Below, in pieces: positions 19,754 through 29,720 of a stretch of 64,000 nt of DNA (position 1 is its first letter; each line of letters begins with the position of its first letter). The translations under genes and the position numbers were made by a program. The stretch comes from Pseudooceanicola nanhaiensis (GTDB lineage Bacteria > Pseudomonadota > Alphaproteobacteria > Rhodobacterales > Rhodobacteraceae): assembly GCF_020171315.1 (NCBI RefSeq), contig NZ_JAIUZP010000004.1:124001-188000 (forward strand), in the 5' to 3' direction. The notes under the pieces are model-generated. The model saw nothing but the letters and a program-made list of their open reading frames with translations, did not search any database and was not told the DNA's origin.

Positions 19754-20334
19754 CAGAGGGTTCCTTCAACGGTCGCGGGGGCGACGCCGAAGGCCGCCAG
19801 CACGAAGGAGAGCAGAAAGGCCAGCAGCAGGCCGGTCATCAGCATCAGCGCGGCCGGTTTGCCCCAGCCGGTAAAGCCATGGACGGCGGCCAGGAAACCG
19901 CCGAGGACGAAGAGCCCCCAGAACCCTGCCGCCATGCCCAGCAGGCCGCCGAGCATCGGGATCAGCAGCGAGATCGCGCTGACTGCCAGTTGCGCCGCGA
20001 GACGCAGCGCCTGAAGCCAGACGACGACCAGTGCCATGTCCCCCAGCAGCGCGGTGCCGCCCAGAAGACGGCCGGCCTGCATCATGATCACGGTCATGCC
20101 GACCATGGCCGTGCCGATCAGCCCGGCCAGGGCGAAGGGCGAGCGCAGCATCGGCGGCAACACGTCCACCGGCGCGAAGAGCAGCCCGTAAAGAATGCCG
20201 TTCAGCACCGCCAGCAGGCCCATGGCCGTCCAGACGGCGCTCTGCGGCGGGCGCAGGCTCAGCAGCTGGCGCCCGGCCTTGCCCGGTTCCACCAGCGACA
20301 TCAGCACCAGCGCCTTGATCTCGTCGAAACTCAT
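19753..20334 (-). CDS. Yip1-like integral membrane protein in suf operon
   Basis: 193 aa from the ATG at 20334 (MSFDEIKALVLMSLVEPG), two bases after the stop of the preceding membrane gene. A cytoplasmic N-terminus is followed by about five hydrophobic segments (AVWTAMGLLAVLNGILYG, ALAGLIGTAMVGMTVIMM, MALVVVWLQALRLAAQL and others), as in the Yip1 domain family. The function is unknown. It is paralogous in design to the next gene upstream. Its place between sufD and sufS suggests co-expression with Fe-S assembly, not necessarily a role in it. Confidence 0.82.
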   Translation of the reverse strand: MSFDEIKALVLMSLVEPGKAGRQLLSLRPPQSAVWTAMGLLAVLNGILYGLLFAPVDVLPPMLRSPFALAGLIGTAMVGMTVIMMQAGRLLGGTALLGDMALVVVWLQALRLAAQLAVSAISLLIPMLGGLLGMAAGFWGLFVLGGFLAAVHGFTGWGKPAALMLMTGLLLAFLLSFVLAAFGVAPATVEGTL

Positions 20335-20336
20335 CG

Positions 20337-20849
20337 TCACTCCTGTCCGGTCGCGGCCCCTGCGGGTGCGAGGGGCCATTCGGCCACCCGCATGCCTGCG
20401 ATCCAGAACCACAGGAAGACGGCCAGCCATGCCAGCCCCACGAGGTCGAGCGCCGGACCGGGCCCGATGAAGCCTGCCACCATGCCATGGAGCAGCAACA
20501 TCGGCGCGGAGGCGAGGATCGACCAGAAGAGCGCCATGCGCGCGGTGTAGAATGTCCCGCGTCCGCCCGCAATCCGCGCCCCCACGTGCGCCACCGCGGC
20601 GATGCCGTAAAGCAGCAGCGGCGCAAGGAAGACCCAGGCCATCAGCGTGGAGCCGAGCAGCGGGCTCAGCTCCGCGCCGGTGAGAAAGGCCTCACGCGAC
20701 AGCCGCGGCCATTGCGCCACGAAGATCAGCACGCAGCCCGCCATCAGCGTGGCCAGCGCCCTGTCCTCGCGCTCCCCTGCCCGGAGGTGGCGGCGCAGAA
20801 CCGCCCCCGGCCTCCGGTAGGTGGCCGCGATGTCGCGCAGGATCGACAT
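20337..20849 (-). CDS. Yip1-like integral membrane protein in suf operon
   Basis: 170 aa. Starts with a short basic region (MSILRDIAATYRRPGAVLRRHL) followed by four or five membrane helices (TLMAGCVLIFVAQW, STLMAWVFLAPLLLYGIAAV, MALFWSILASAPMLLLHG, LVGLAWLAVFLWFWIAG). This resembles the Yip1 family. Its start codon overlaps the sufD stop by one base, indicating translational coupling. Together with the following gene it forms a membrane-protein pair of unknown function embedded in the suf operon. Confidence 0.82.
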   Translation of the reverse strand: MSILRDIAATYRRPGAVLRRHLRAGEREDRALATLMAGCVLIFVAQWPRLSREAFLTGAELSPLLGSTLMAWVFLAPLLLYGIAAVAHVGARIAGGRGTFYTARMALFWSILASAPMLLLHGMVAGFIGPGPALDLVGLAWLAVFLWFWIAGMRVAEWPLAPAGAATGQE

Positions 20850-22150
20850 CAGCCGCGACGCCGCTCCAGCCAGCCTTCAAGGCGGGCAAGGATCAGGCCC
20901 GACAGCTCTTCGCTGTCGATCTCGTCCAGCGCCTCTGCGAGGAAGGCCAGCGTCAGCAGGTTGGTCGCCTGATCCGTCGGCACCCCGCGCGAGCGCAGGT
21001 AGAAGAGCGCGGTCTCGTCGATCGCACCGGAGGTCGAGCCGTGCGAGCAGGCCACGTCATCGGCGTAGATCTCGAGCTCCGGCTTGGCGAGGAACTGGCT
21101 GTCATCGTCCAGCAGAAGCGACTGGCTGATCTGGTAGCCATCGGTCTTCTGCGCGCCTTCCTTCACGAGGATCTTGCCCTGGAAGACACCCACGGCGCCG
21201 TTGCGCAGCACCTTCTTAAAGACCTGGCGGCTTTCGCAGTTCACCGCGTCATGGGTCACGAAGACGGTGTCGTCGTGGTGGAAGTCGCCATCGCCAAGCG
21301 CCGCACCGGCCACGTGGGCCACCGCGTCATCGCCGGTCAGCTCGATCACGCAGTCGTTGCGCGTCAGCACGCCGTTCATGGTGACGGTGAAGCTCTTGAA
21401 CACGCTCTCACGGCCGAGGCGCGCGAAGATGTGGGTCACGGCGCGGCGTTCGTGGTCGCGGGCCTGGGTCCGGACGTGGTGGAAGGTCGCCTCGTCGGCC
21501 ACCTCGACCTCCAGCACCTTGTTGAAGCGCGCGGCCGCCGGGCCGTTCTCCAGCAGGGTCATCTCGCCGCCCTGCTCCACTTTCACGACGTGGTGCAGGA
21601 TCGCCTCGGAGGCTTCGCTCTCGCGGCGGTAGATCAGGCTGACGGGCTTGGAGACCTTGCCGGTGACGCGGATCAGCACGCCATCGGTGGCAAAGGCCGT
21701 GTTCAGCGCGGCAAGCGGACGTTCCACCGGGGTCTGACCGTTGGTTTCCAGCGTGCCATAGAGGTCGCGGGCCCAGTGCAGATCGGTCGCGCCGGCCTCG
21801 GCCAGACGCTCGATGGTCAGGCCTTCCAGCGCGAAATCGTCTGAGGCCTCGGCGTCGAACTTGCCAGCGGTGAAGACGATCTTGAGGCGGTCCACCTCGT
21901 CGAACATCGGCGGCTCGTCATCGTGGAAGAGCGCGGCGGGCGTCACCTCGGGCGAGATCAGCGTCTCGGGGCGGGTCCACTTCCAGTATTCGTCCCGGGG
22001 GCCGGGCAGCGCCATGGCACGGACGCGGCTCAGCGCGTCAGCGCGCAGGCCGTCCAGCCAGCCGCCGGTTTCGGGCAGGGTCAGCGTCGCAAGACGGGCT
22101 TCGGTCGCCTCGTCCTTGCGCGCGCGCAGGGCAACTTTGGGCGATTGCAT
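20849..22150 (-). CDS. sufD: SufD, Fe-S assembly scaffold subunit
   Basis: 433 aa from the ATG at 22150, with GGAGGAAG about five bases upstream, overlapping the sufC stop by one base. SufD joins SufB and SufC in the SufBC2D scaffold on which Fe-S clusters are built. The C-terminal beta-helix core is recognisable: HHDDTVFVTHDAVNCESRQVFKKVL, GVFQGKILV, QKTDGYQISQSLLLDD, and the conserved end LEIYADDVACSHGSTSGAID, where the His faces SufB. The N-terminal part (PRDEYWKWTRPETL) is the variable helical domain. Confidence 0.95.
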   Translation of the reverse strand: MQSPKVALRARKDEATEARLATLTLPETGGWLDGLRADALSRVRAMALPGPRDEYWKWTRPETLISPEVTPAALFHDDEPPMFDEVDRLKIVFTAGKFDAEASDDFALEGLTIERLAEAGATDLHWARDLYGTLETNGQTPVERPLAALNTAFATDGVLIRVTGKVSKPVSLIYRRESEASEAILHHVVKVEQGGEMTLLENGPAAARFNKVLEVEVADEATFHHVRTQARDHERRAVTHIFARLGRESVFKSFTVTMNGVLTRNDCVIELTGDDAVAHVAGAALGDGDFHHDDTVFVTHDAVNCESRQVFKKVLRNGAVGVFQGKILVKEGAQKTDGYQISQSLLLDDDSQFLAKPELEIYADDVACSHGSTSGAIDETALFYLRSRGVPTDQATNLLTLAFLAEALDEIDSEELSGLILARLEGWLERRRG

Positions 22151-22905
22151 CAGGCTTCCTCCGCCAGGATGTCCGCATAGCCGTTCTTCTCGACTTCCAG
22201 CGCCAGCTCGGGGCCACCGGTCTTGATGATGCGGCCGTTCGCCATGATGTGCACGACGTCCGGTTTGATGTGGTCCAGAAGACGCTGGTAGTGGGTGATC
22301 ACGAGGAAGCCGCGGCCTTCGTCGCGCAGCGCGTTCACGCCGTCGGAGACCAGTTTCATCGCGTCCACGTCGAGGCCCGAGTCGGTCTCGTCGAGGATGC
22401 ACATCTTCGGCTCCAGTACGGCCATCTGCAGGATCTCGTTCCGCTTCTTCTCACCGCCCGAGAAGCCGACGTTGACGGGACGCTTCAGCATCTCGGCGTC
22501 GATCTTCAGGGTCTTGGCCTTCTCGCGCACCAGCTTGAGGAAGTCGGTCGCGCTGATCTCGTCCTCGCCGCGGGCCTTGCGCTGTGCGTTCAGGGCGGTG
22601 CGCAGGAAGGTCATGTTGCCGACGCCGGGGATTTCCACCGGATACTGGAACGCAAGGAAGAGGCCCGCCGCGGCGCGCTCTTCGGGTTCCGCCTCCAGCA
22701 GGTCCTCGCCTTCCAGCGTGGCCGAGCCTTCGGTCACTTCATAGCCGTCGCGGCCCGACAGGACGTAGGACAGGGTCGACTTGCCCGAACCGTTCGGGCC
22801 CATGATCGCATGTACCTTGCCCGCCTCGACGGTCAGGTTCACACCCTTGAGGATCTGCTTGTCCTCTTCTTCCAGCTTCACGTGGAGGTTCTTGATTTCC
22901 AGCAT
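22150..22905 (-). CDS. sufC: SufC, Fe-S assembly ATPase
   Basis: 251 aa from the ATG at 22905 (MLEIKNLHVKLEEEDKQIL), which has AAGGA at usable spacing; the in-frame ATG at 22914 abuts that motif and is less likely. It is an ABC-type ATPase. Walker A is GPNGSGKST, the signature region is NVGFSGGEKKRNEILQM, Walker B is CILDETDSGLDVDAM and the switch histidine is in VITHYQRLL. It drives conformational change in the SufB-SufD scaffold. It overlaps sufD by one base downstream and follows the methyltransferase-like gene by 25 bp. Confidence 0.96.
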   Translation of the reverse strand: MLEIKNLHVKLEEEDKQILKGVNLTVEAGKVHAIMGPNGSGKSTLSYVLSGRDGYEVTEGSATLEGEDLLEAEPEERAAAGLFLAFQYPVEIPGVGNMTFLRTALNAQRKARGEDEISATDFLKLVREKAKTLKIDAEMLKRPVNVGFSGGEKKRNEILQMAVLEPKMCILDETDSGLDVDAMKLVSDGVNALRDEGRGFLVITHYQRLLDHIKPDVVHIMANGRIIKTGGPELALEVEKNGYADILAEEA

Positions 22906-22930
22906 ATCTTTCATCCTTTGCAGGCAGCCC

Positions 22931-23527
22931 TCACGGGGTCTGCATCCATTCCATGAGCCGCAGCAGGTGGTCCGCCGGGACCGGCTGCGGCGTGATATCG
23001 AACCGGGCCAGCCGGCCGGTCATGACCGGCTGCCCCAGAAATTCCTCGACCGGGCGGTATTCCGGCCGGTCACTGTAGTCATCGACCAGCAGCGCCACGG
23101 GGCGGCTGATCCGGAAGGCCGTCGCCATGGCGCAGCCGAGACGGAAACGCCCGTCCACCAGCACCACGTCAGGGTGGAACGCCAGATCGTCCCAGACCCC
23201 CAGCGGGTAGGCGGCGAAGCCGCGCCAGCCGCTGTCGTCCAGCGGATAGCCCCAGTTCTCGGTCCCGCCGATATCGGCGTGACGGACCTCCACCGCGCTT
23301 GCGGGCGGGTTCTGGGCGAACCACGCCTGCATCATCGCGGCCCAGTCGGCGTCGCTTTCCACCGCGACCACCTGCTTGCCCGGCATCTCGGCGGCCATGA
23401 CGGTGGACCCGCCAGAGCCGTATTCGAGAATGCCCTGCGCCGCCCCGTAGGCGGCCCGCAGCGCCGCGGCTTCGGCCGCGGGCAGCGTCAGCTCGGGACG
23501 CGGCAGCGAGGGGGCGGTATCCGGCAC
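22931..23527 (-). CDS. class I methyltransferase-like protein in suf operon
   Basis: 198 aa. ILEYGSGGSTVMAAE resembles SAM-binding motif I, VVAVESDADW fits motif II (an acidic residue after a strand), and PDVVLVDGRFRLGCAM fits the DGR-type post-II motif of small Rossmann methyltransferase-like proteins. No specific substrate is indicated. It ends 25 bp before sufC and lies 13 bp after the YbjQ-like gene, so it belongs to the suf transcript. Confidence 0.75.
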   Translation of the reverse strand: MPDTAPSLPRPELTLPAAEAAALRAAYGAAQGILEYGSGGSTVMAAEMPGKQVVAVESDADWAAMMQAWFAQNPPASAVEVRHADIGGTENWGYPLDDSGWRGFAAYPLGVWDDLAFHPDVVLVDGRFRLGCAMATAFRISRPVALLVDDYSDRPEYRPVEEFLGQPVMTGRLARFDITPQPVPADHLLRLMEWMQTP

Positions 23528-23540
23528 GTCGCGCTCCGCC

Positions 23541-23855
23541 TCAGTCCAGCACCACGGCAGTCCCGGAGACCGAGACCATCAGCATCGACTGGCCCACCAC
23601 CTCGTAGTCGAGATCGACCCCGACGATGGCATTGGCCCCCAGCGTCGCGGCCCGCGCCTCAAGCTCGCGGAAGGCCACGTCGCGCGCGTCCTGCAGCTTG
23701 CTCTCGTAGGCGCCCGACCGGCCCCCGATCACATCGGTGATCGAGGCGAAGAGATCGCGCACCACGTTGGCCCCCATGATCGCCTCGCCCACGACCACGC
23801 CCTTGTAGTCGGTGATCCGGCGTCCCTCGACGCTGTTGGTGGTGGTGATGATCAT
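23541..23855 (-). CDS. YbjQ/UPF0145 family protein
   Basis: 104 aa, the standard family size, from the ATG at 23855 behind a GGAG motif. The signature pieces are [49 protein letters not shown] and [17 protein letters not shown]. The family forms pentameric rings and is often labelled heavy-metal-binding by homology; no biochemical role is firmly established. An earlier in-frame start giving 186 aa would overlap the small membrane gene upstream and is rejected. Confidence 0.88.
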   Translation of the reverse strand: MIITTTNSVEGRRITDYKGVVVGEAIMGANVVRDLFASITDVIGGRSGAYESKLQDARDVAFRELEARAATLGANAIVGVDLDYEVVGQSMLMVSVSGTAVVLD

Positions 23856-23881
23856 CCTGCCCGCTCCTGCCTTACGGTGTC

Positions 23882-24076
23882 TCAGCCGCTGACGTATTTC
23901 AGCGCCATCATGACGGCCATCGCCAGTGCCCCGGCGGCCAGCGCCGTCAGCACGACCGAGCCCGCCAGCAGCCCCTCGACGTTGCCCTTGCGCTTGCGCA
24001 TGCCAAGGCCGATCAGGATGCCGACAAAGACGCCGATCCCGACGCCAAGCGATTGCATTGCGAGAGAGACGATCAT
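23882..24076 (-). CDS. 64-aa small membrane protein
   Basis: [26 protein letters not shown], a short basic loop RKRKGN, then a second helix [22 protein letters not shown]: a two-helix hairpin protein. It overlaps the upstream 63-aa gene by four bases (ATGA), a typical coupled arrangement that supports it being real. The function is unknown. Confidence 0.65.
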   Translation of the reverse strand: MIVSLAMQSLGVGIGVFVGILIGLGMRKRKGNVEGLLAGSVVLTALAAGALAMAVMMALKYVSG

Positions 24077-24264
24077 CCGTGATCCTTTCCGATCCGGCCA
24101 CGGCCGAGCGCGAAGACAGCGACCGCCGTCAGCCCGAGCACGATTGCCATGTGCAGCCGCGCCCCCTCGAACAGCCCGAGGGCCGAGGCAACCGCAACCG
24201 TCAGGCCCGCCGCCGCGAGGGCGGCCAGCACGACGGCGGCGGTGAAGGTGGCGCGGCCCGACAT
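24073..24264 (-). CDS. 63-aa small membrane protein
   Basis: Begins [20 protein letters not shown] two bases after the sufB stop. Two hydrophobic segments ([20 protein letters not shown] and [15 protein letters not shown]) and a basic tail RGRIGKDHG suggest an inner-membrane hairpin. It overlaps the next small gene by four bases. Longer in-frame extensions run antiparallel through the sufB coding region and are rejected. Confidence 0.6.
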   Translation of the reverse strand: MSGRATFTAAVVLAALAAAGLTVAVASALGLFEGARLHMAIVLGLTAVAVFALGRGRIGKDHG

Positions 24265-24266
24265 GA

Positions 24267-25805
<1,539 letters not shown>

Positions 25806-25821
25806 GTCGCTTCCTTCCGTC

Positions 25822-26868
25822 TCACGCCGCGCGGGCGCGGTGTTTCTCCAGCCGCGCCAGCCACGTCTGGGCAAAGCGCGCAATGTCATCGTCTGTCGTT
25901 TCGGGGCCGAGGCTGACGCGGATCGCGCTGCTGGCCTCGGTCTCGTCAAATCCATAGGCGCGCAGCACCTTGCTGGCGCGCACCTTGCCGCTGGAACAGG
26001 CCGACCCCGCCGAGATGGCGAACCCGGCAAGGTCCATCTGCATCACCTGCGTCTCGCCCTTCCAGCCGGGCGCGATCAGGCAGGAGGTGTTGGGCAGGCG
26101 TTTCGCCCCCTGCCCGGCCACGATCACCTCCGGCGCGGCCTCGGCGATCATCGCCTCCAGCCGGTCGCGGCGCGTGGCCACATCCTTCCAGACCCCGGCA
26201 TCGAGGTCCTTCGCGGCGGCCTCGGCAGCGGCGCCGAAGCCCGCGATGCCGAGGATGTTCTCGGTCCCGGCCCGGCGCCCCATCTCCTGACCGCCGCCCT
26301 TCAGCTGCGCGGTCACGTCGAGGCCCCGGCGCAGCACCAGCGCCCCGATGCCCTTGGGCCCGCCCAGCTTGTGCGCCGAGACGAGGGCCATGTCGCAGCC
26401 CAGCCAGTTGAAGGCCACGGGCAGCTTGCCGAAGGCCTGCGTCATATCCGTGACGGCCAGCCCCTGCGGCAGGTCCTGAAGCACGCCCGTCTCGCTGTTG
26501 GCGAGTTGCAGGCAGGTCGCGGCAGGGTCTTCCACCGTGACGATCCCGTCGCGGCTGACCGGCAGCACCGGGTCGATCCAGGCGCCGACGGCGTCGTGTT
26601 CGATGTCCGCGCCGACCAGCCCCCGGCCCGCAAGTGCCAGTGCCGCGGCCTCGGTCGCCGAGGAGACGAAGACGATGTCCGCCCCGTCCGCCCCAAGCGC
26701 GGCCGAAACCTGCGCGCGGGCGCGTTCCACCAGCGCCTTGGCCGCCCGCCCCTCGGCATGGACCGACGAGGGGTTCCCGGCCACGTCCATCGCCGCGATC
26801 ATCGCGGCGCGGGCCTCGGGCCGCAGGGGCGTGGTGGCGTTGAAATCAAGATAGGTACGCGGGGCCAT
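25822..26868 (-). CDS. cysteine desulfurase, IscS/NifS class
   Basis: 348 aa, shorter than IscS (about 400 aa). [23 protein letters not shown] is the family start, [17 protein letters not shown] carries the PLP lysine, and [18 protein letters not shown] carries the catalytic cysteine with the CSSG loop of group I enzymes. It lies between iscR and sufB, so this operon encodes two different desulfurases: this group I enzyme and the group II SufS at the far end. SufS may serve the SUF scaffold while this one serves another pathway, but the division of labour is not visible from sequence. Confidence 0.92.
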   Translation of the reverse strand: MAPRTYLDFNATTPLRPEARAAMIAAMDVAGNPSSVHAEGRAAKALVERARAQVSAALGADGADIVFVSSATEAAALALAGRGLVGADIEHDAVGAWIDPVLPVSRDGIVTVEDPAATCLQLANSETGVLQDLPQGLAVTDMTQAFGKLPVAFNWLGCDMALVSAHKLGGPKGIGALVLRRGLDVTAQLKGGGQEMGRRAGTENILGIAGFGAAAEAAAKDLDAGVWKDVATRRDRLEAMIAEAAPEVIVAGQGAKRLPNTSCLIAPGWKGETQVMQMDLAGFAISAGSACSSGKVRASKVLRAYGFDETEASSAIRVSLGPETTDDDIARFAQTWLARLEKHRARAA

Positions 26869-26956
26869 CAGCGCATCCCCTCTGCCGCACCGTTCCGAAG
26901 ATGGACGCTGCGTAGATCTTTAACGAGAGGCCGGGGCCCGTATGCGATGCCGCTTG

Positions 26957-27451
26957 TCACGCCTCGCTGACCTCTTCGGCGGGGGTGCTGTCCTCTTCGT
27001 CCACCACGGCAAAGAGCGTGGGCACGGCCGGGCACGGCGCGAGGCCGTTCTTCACCACGTCGCCGAGGCTGGTCTGGTGCAGGAAGACATAGACATGGGC
27101 CGAGAGCCCTTCCCACAGGCGGTTCGTCACCGACTGGGCGCGGCTGCCCGAGGCACCGCCGCTGGCGCCCGCCCCCTTGTGCATGGCGCTGACGGTTTCA
27201 TCCACTGCCGAGAGCACGTCGACCACGCGAATCTCTGCCGCGGGCCGCGACAGGCGATAGCCGCCGCCCGGGCCGCGCACCGACACCACGAGCCCCGCCC
27301 GGCGCAGCTTGACGAAGAGCTGTTCCAGATAGGGCAGCGAGATCGACTGCCGCTTGGAAATCTCGGCCAGCGTCACAAGGCATTCCTTGGGCTGCAGCGC
27401 CATGTCCGCGAGGGCAACCATCGCATAGCGCCCCTTGGTGCTGAGTTTCAT
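26957..27451 (-). CDS. iscR: Rrf2/IscR-family transcriptional regulator
   Basis: 164 aa. The N-terminal Rrf2 winged helix is clear: MKLSTKGRYAMVALADMAL, QSISLPYLEQLFVKLRRAGLV and SVRGPGGGYRLSRP. Where canonical IscR has three clustered cysteines (92, 98, 104 in E. coli), this protein has HKGAGASGGASGSRA without any. Its only cysteines are Cys24 and Cys140. The Rhodobacter sphaeroides IscR is reported to bind its cluster with an atypical set of ligands including one cysteine, so this fits the Rhodobacterales type. As first gene of the suf operon it probably represses the operon when iron is plentiful, through the palindromes at 27522-27556. Confidence 0.92.
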   Translation of the reverse strand: MKLSTKGRYAMVALADMALQPKECLVTLAEISKRQSISLPYLEQLFVKLRRAGLVVSVRGPGGGYRLSRPAAEIRVVDVLSAVDETVSAMHKGAGASGGASGSRAQSVTNRLWEGLSAHVYVFLHQTSLGDVVKNGLAPCPAVPTLFAVVDEEDSTPAEEVSEA

Positions 27452-27521
27452 GACCGGATCTCCGTCAGAACACGCGAATGAATTGACCTCATGGCCCCCA
27501 AGCCTTATCTCGCTTGACAGC

Positions 27522-27556
27522 CAGTCGGTCTAACGACTGATTTAGAACCGTTCTAA
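27522..27556. promoter_or_regulatory. paired palindromes upstream of iscR, candidate Iron-Rhodo-box/IscR sites
   Basis: CAGTCG-GTCTAA-CGACTG (27522-27539) is a perfect 6-6-6 inverted repeat. TTAGAACCGTTCTAA (27542-27556) is a perfect 15-bp palindrome two bases further on. Both lie in the short region between divergent iscR and the hydrolase gene. Rhodobacterales suf and iron genes are known to carry a palindromic iron-responsive site at this position. Assigning it to IscR is inference. TTGACA at 27514-27519 could be a -35 hexamer towards the hydrolase gene, though no good -10 follows. Confidence 0.55.
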
Positions 27557-27614
27557 GGTCGCCTACCAATTCTGTCAAGAATTAAGCCCGACCGCCGCAG
27601 GAGACAAGGCACAC

Positions 27615-28268
27615 ATGCCCGAGGTCATCTTCCCCGGACCCGAAGGCCGCCTCGAAGGCCGCTACCACCCCCAGAAAGACAAGGACGCCCCGATTGCCAT
27701 CGTGCTGCACCCGCATCCTCAGTTCGGGGGCACGATGAACAACAAGGTTGTCTACAACCTTCACTACGCCTTCTATAACATGGGTTTCACCGTTCTGCGC
27801 TTCAATTTCCGCGGCGTCGGACGCAGCCAGGGCGAATACGACCAGGGCGTGGGCGAGCTGTCGGATGCGGCCTCGGCCCTCGACTACCTGCAGTCGATGA
27901 ACAACAACTCCAAGCATTGCTGGGTTGCGGGCTTCTCCTTCGGGGCCTGGATCGGGATGCAGCTGCTGATGCGCCGCCCCGAGATCACCGGCTTCATCTC
28001 GGTCGCGCCGCCCGCGAACATGTACGATTTCTCGTTCCTCGCGCCCTGCCCCTCCTCGGGCCTGATCATCAACGGCACCGCCGACCGCGTGGCACCGCCC
28101 GCGGACACCACCTCGCTGGTCAGCAAGCTGCAGGAGCAGAAGGGCATCACCGTCACCCACGAGCAGATCGAGGGCGCGGGCCACTTCTTCGAAGAGCCCC
28201 ACATGGACACGATGATCGGCACGGTGAGCGACTACGTGAAGCGCCGCCTGACCGAATCCACGCGCTGA
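27615..28268 (+). CDS. alpha/beta hydrolase, dienelactone-hydrolase-like
   Basis: 217 aa, following GGAGACAAGGCACAC. The alpha/beta hydrolase landmarks are the HPHPQFGGTMNN oxyanion region, FNFRGVGRSQGEYDQG, the nucleophile elbow GFSFGAWIG (Ser108), an acidic residue in NGTADRVAPP, and the terminal catalytic histidine in GAGHFFEE. This matches the COG2945 group of small cytosolic hydrolases of unknown substrate. It is divergent from iscR and forms a two-gene unit with the next small gene, one base away. Confidence 0.85.
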   Translation: MPEVIFPGPEGRLEGRYHPQKDKDAPIAIVLHPHPQFGGTMNNKVVYNLHYAFYNMGFTVLRFNFRGVGRSQGEYDQGVGELSDAASALDYLQSMNNNSKHCWVAGFSFGAWIGMQLLMRRPEITGFISVAPPANMYDFSFLAPCPSSGLIINGTADRVAPPADTTSLVSKLQEQKGITVTHEQIEGAGHFFEEPHMDTMIGTVSDYVKRRLTESTR

Positions 28269-28269
28269 C

Positions 28270-28584
28270 ATGACGGTCGCAGAGGACCTTGCCGACGCGC
28301 TCGCACGGGACGTGCTCGCCTCCGCCCCCCATCTGGGCGACGAACACGACCTGATCCGCGAGATCGCCAAGGTCCTCGCCGCCTCCTCCACCACGACCGA
28401 GGAGGCCTTCATGACCGCGATCCGCGTGCGGATCGCCGAGCGGCGCGGTCGCGCGCTTCTCAACCAGCTGCGCGCCGAGAAGGGTCTGCCGCCGGTCGGA
28501 ACCAGACCCGCCGGCAAACCGGCGACCAAGCCCGATCCCGCGCAGCCCGCCCGACGCCCGGCGCCGAAGCCGCCGCAGGGCTGA
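28270..28584 (+). CDS. small hypothetical protein, Pro/Lys-rich tail
   Basis: 104 aa, starting one base after the hydrolase stop (TGACATG), which strongly suggests translational coupling. Residues 1-70 are predicted helical and charged (EDLADALARDVLASAP, DEHDLIREIAKVLAASST, IRVRIAERRGRALLNQLRAEKG). The last 35 residues are low-complexity Pro/Ala/Lys. No family recognised and no membrane segment. Confidence 0.7.
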   Translation: MTVAEDLADALARDVLASAPHLGDEHDLIREIAKVLAASSTTTEEAFMTAIRVRIAERRGRALLNQLRAEKGLPPVGTRPAGKPATKPDPAQPARRPAPKPPQG

Positions 28585-28651
28585 TCCCCGTTTCTGCCAG
28601 TCTCTTTTCCCACCCGTCCCGTCTGGCGTGGCACCCTGCCCGCCCGCGCCG

Positions 28652-29569
28652 TCAGAGATGCGCAAAGACCCGGTCCAGCACGCTTTTCGCGGCGGGCGGG
28701 ATCTGGCGGAACCGGTTCTGGATGATGAAGCAGGGCGAGACGAGGATCGGCTCGGCCAGCCGCAGCGCCGCCAGCCGCCCGCCGAGAGGCCCCTCTGCCA
28801 GCATCTGCGCCACTTCCTCGGTCTGGGGCGCGATGGCGTCGCTTTCGGCCAGCATCGCCAGTACCACGAGGAAGGACGAGGAATTCGTCACCCGCGCAGG
28901 CGTGCGCAATTCGCGTTCCAGGAACGCCGCCTCCACCGCCTGCCGGATCGGGGAGCCGACCTCCTGGATCACCCATTCGAAGCCCTGCAACTGCTCCAGC
29001 GCCACCTGCTCCCGCCCTGCCAACGGATGGTCGGGCCGCACCAGCAGCGAGACGACCTCGCTCCGCGCCGGGTAGAGCCGGAAATCGCGGCTGTCGTGTT
29101 CCGGCGGCAGGCGGGCGATGACGAAGTCGAAATTGCCATCCACCAGCCCGCGCACGAGCGTGGTGGAGGGCGCGACCTCGATCGTCATCTCGATATCCGG
29201 GGTGGTTGCCTTCACGTCACGCACGGCGGGCATCAGCAACCCCACCGCCGGGCCGGTCACCGCGCCGACGCGCACGCGCCCCACCTCGCCCGCGGAAATC
29301 CGGCGGCTCTCGGCCTCCAGGGCTGCGAACTGGTCGAGGATGATCGTCGCGTGGCGCACGCAGATCTCGCCCAGGGCCGTTGGCCGCATCCCCTTGGGAT
29401 GTCTCTCGAAAAGCGGCCCGCCCGCGCGTTCCTCGACCTCGGCGAGGATGCGCGAGGCGGCGGGCTGGGACATGGCGCAGAGCTGGGCGGCGCGCTGCAA
29501 CTGTCCCGTCTCCGCGATGCGGAGCAGCAGCGACAGGTGGGACGGGCGCAGGCGTTGGGCGAATTCCAT
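28652..29569 (-). CDS. LysR-type regulator of sugar operon (GbpR/GguR-like)
   Basis: 305 aa from the ATG at 29569. The DNA-binding helix-turn-helix is SLLLRIAETGQLQRAAQLCAMSQPAASRILAEVEE, and the remainder is the periplasmic-binding-like effector domain (GRVRVGAVTGPAVGLLMPAV). Longer in-frame extensions cross the regulatory gap and part of chvE. It is transcribed divergently from the chvE-gguAB sugar operon, the same arrangement as gbpR-chvE in Agrobacterium and the GguR-type regulators of alphaproteobacterial galactose/arabinose genes. The regulated target is therefore probably the adjacent operon, with an intermediate of sugar oxidation as inducer. Confidence 0.88.
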   Translation of the reverse strand: MEFAQRLRPSHLSLLLRIAETGQLQRAAQLCAMSQPAASRILAEVEERAGGPLFERHPKGMRPTALGEICVRHATIILDQFAALEAESRRISAGEVGRVRVGAVTGPAVGLLMPAVRDVKATTPDIEMTIEVAPSTTLVRGLVDGNFDFVIARLPPEHDSRDFRLYPARSEVVSLLVRPDHPLAGREQVALEQLQGFEWVIQEVGSPIRQAVEAAFLERELRTPARVTNSSSFLVVLAMLAESDAIAPQTEEVAQMLAEGPLGGRLAALRLAEPILVSPCFIIQNRFRQIPPAAKSVLDRVFAHL

Positions 29570-29597
29570 GCCCACGCATAACACTTTCGATATGCAG

Positions 29598-29626
29598 TTG
29601 GCGAAAAAACTGAATTGAGGGATATG
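29598..29626 (+). promoter_or_regulatory. candidate promoter of the sugar operon
   Basis: TTGGCG, a 17-bp spacer, then GATATG, in the AT-rich divergent gap between the LysR gene and chvE. The hexamer ATATGC occurs at 29590 and again at 29622, so the second copy overlaps the -10. The LysR regulator probably binds in this gap. Confidence 0.35.
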
Positions 29627-29720
29627 CGAAACCCCTGTTACCCCTGTGGCGGGTTCGGGAGGACCCGACAGGGAGACCCGGCGCCGGTGGAGGAACCCGG
29701 CGCACTTGAGGAGGAACATC

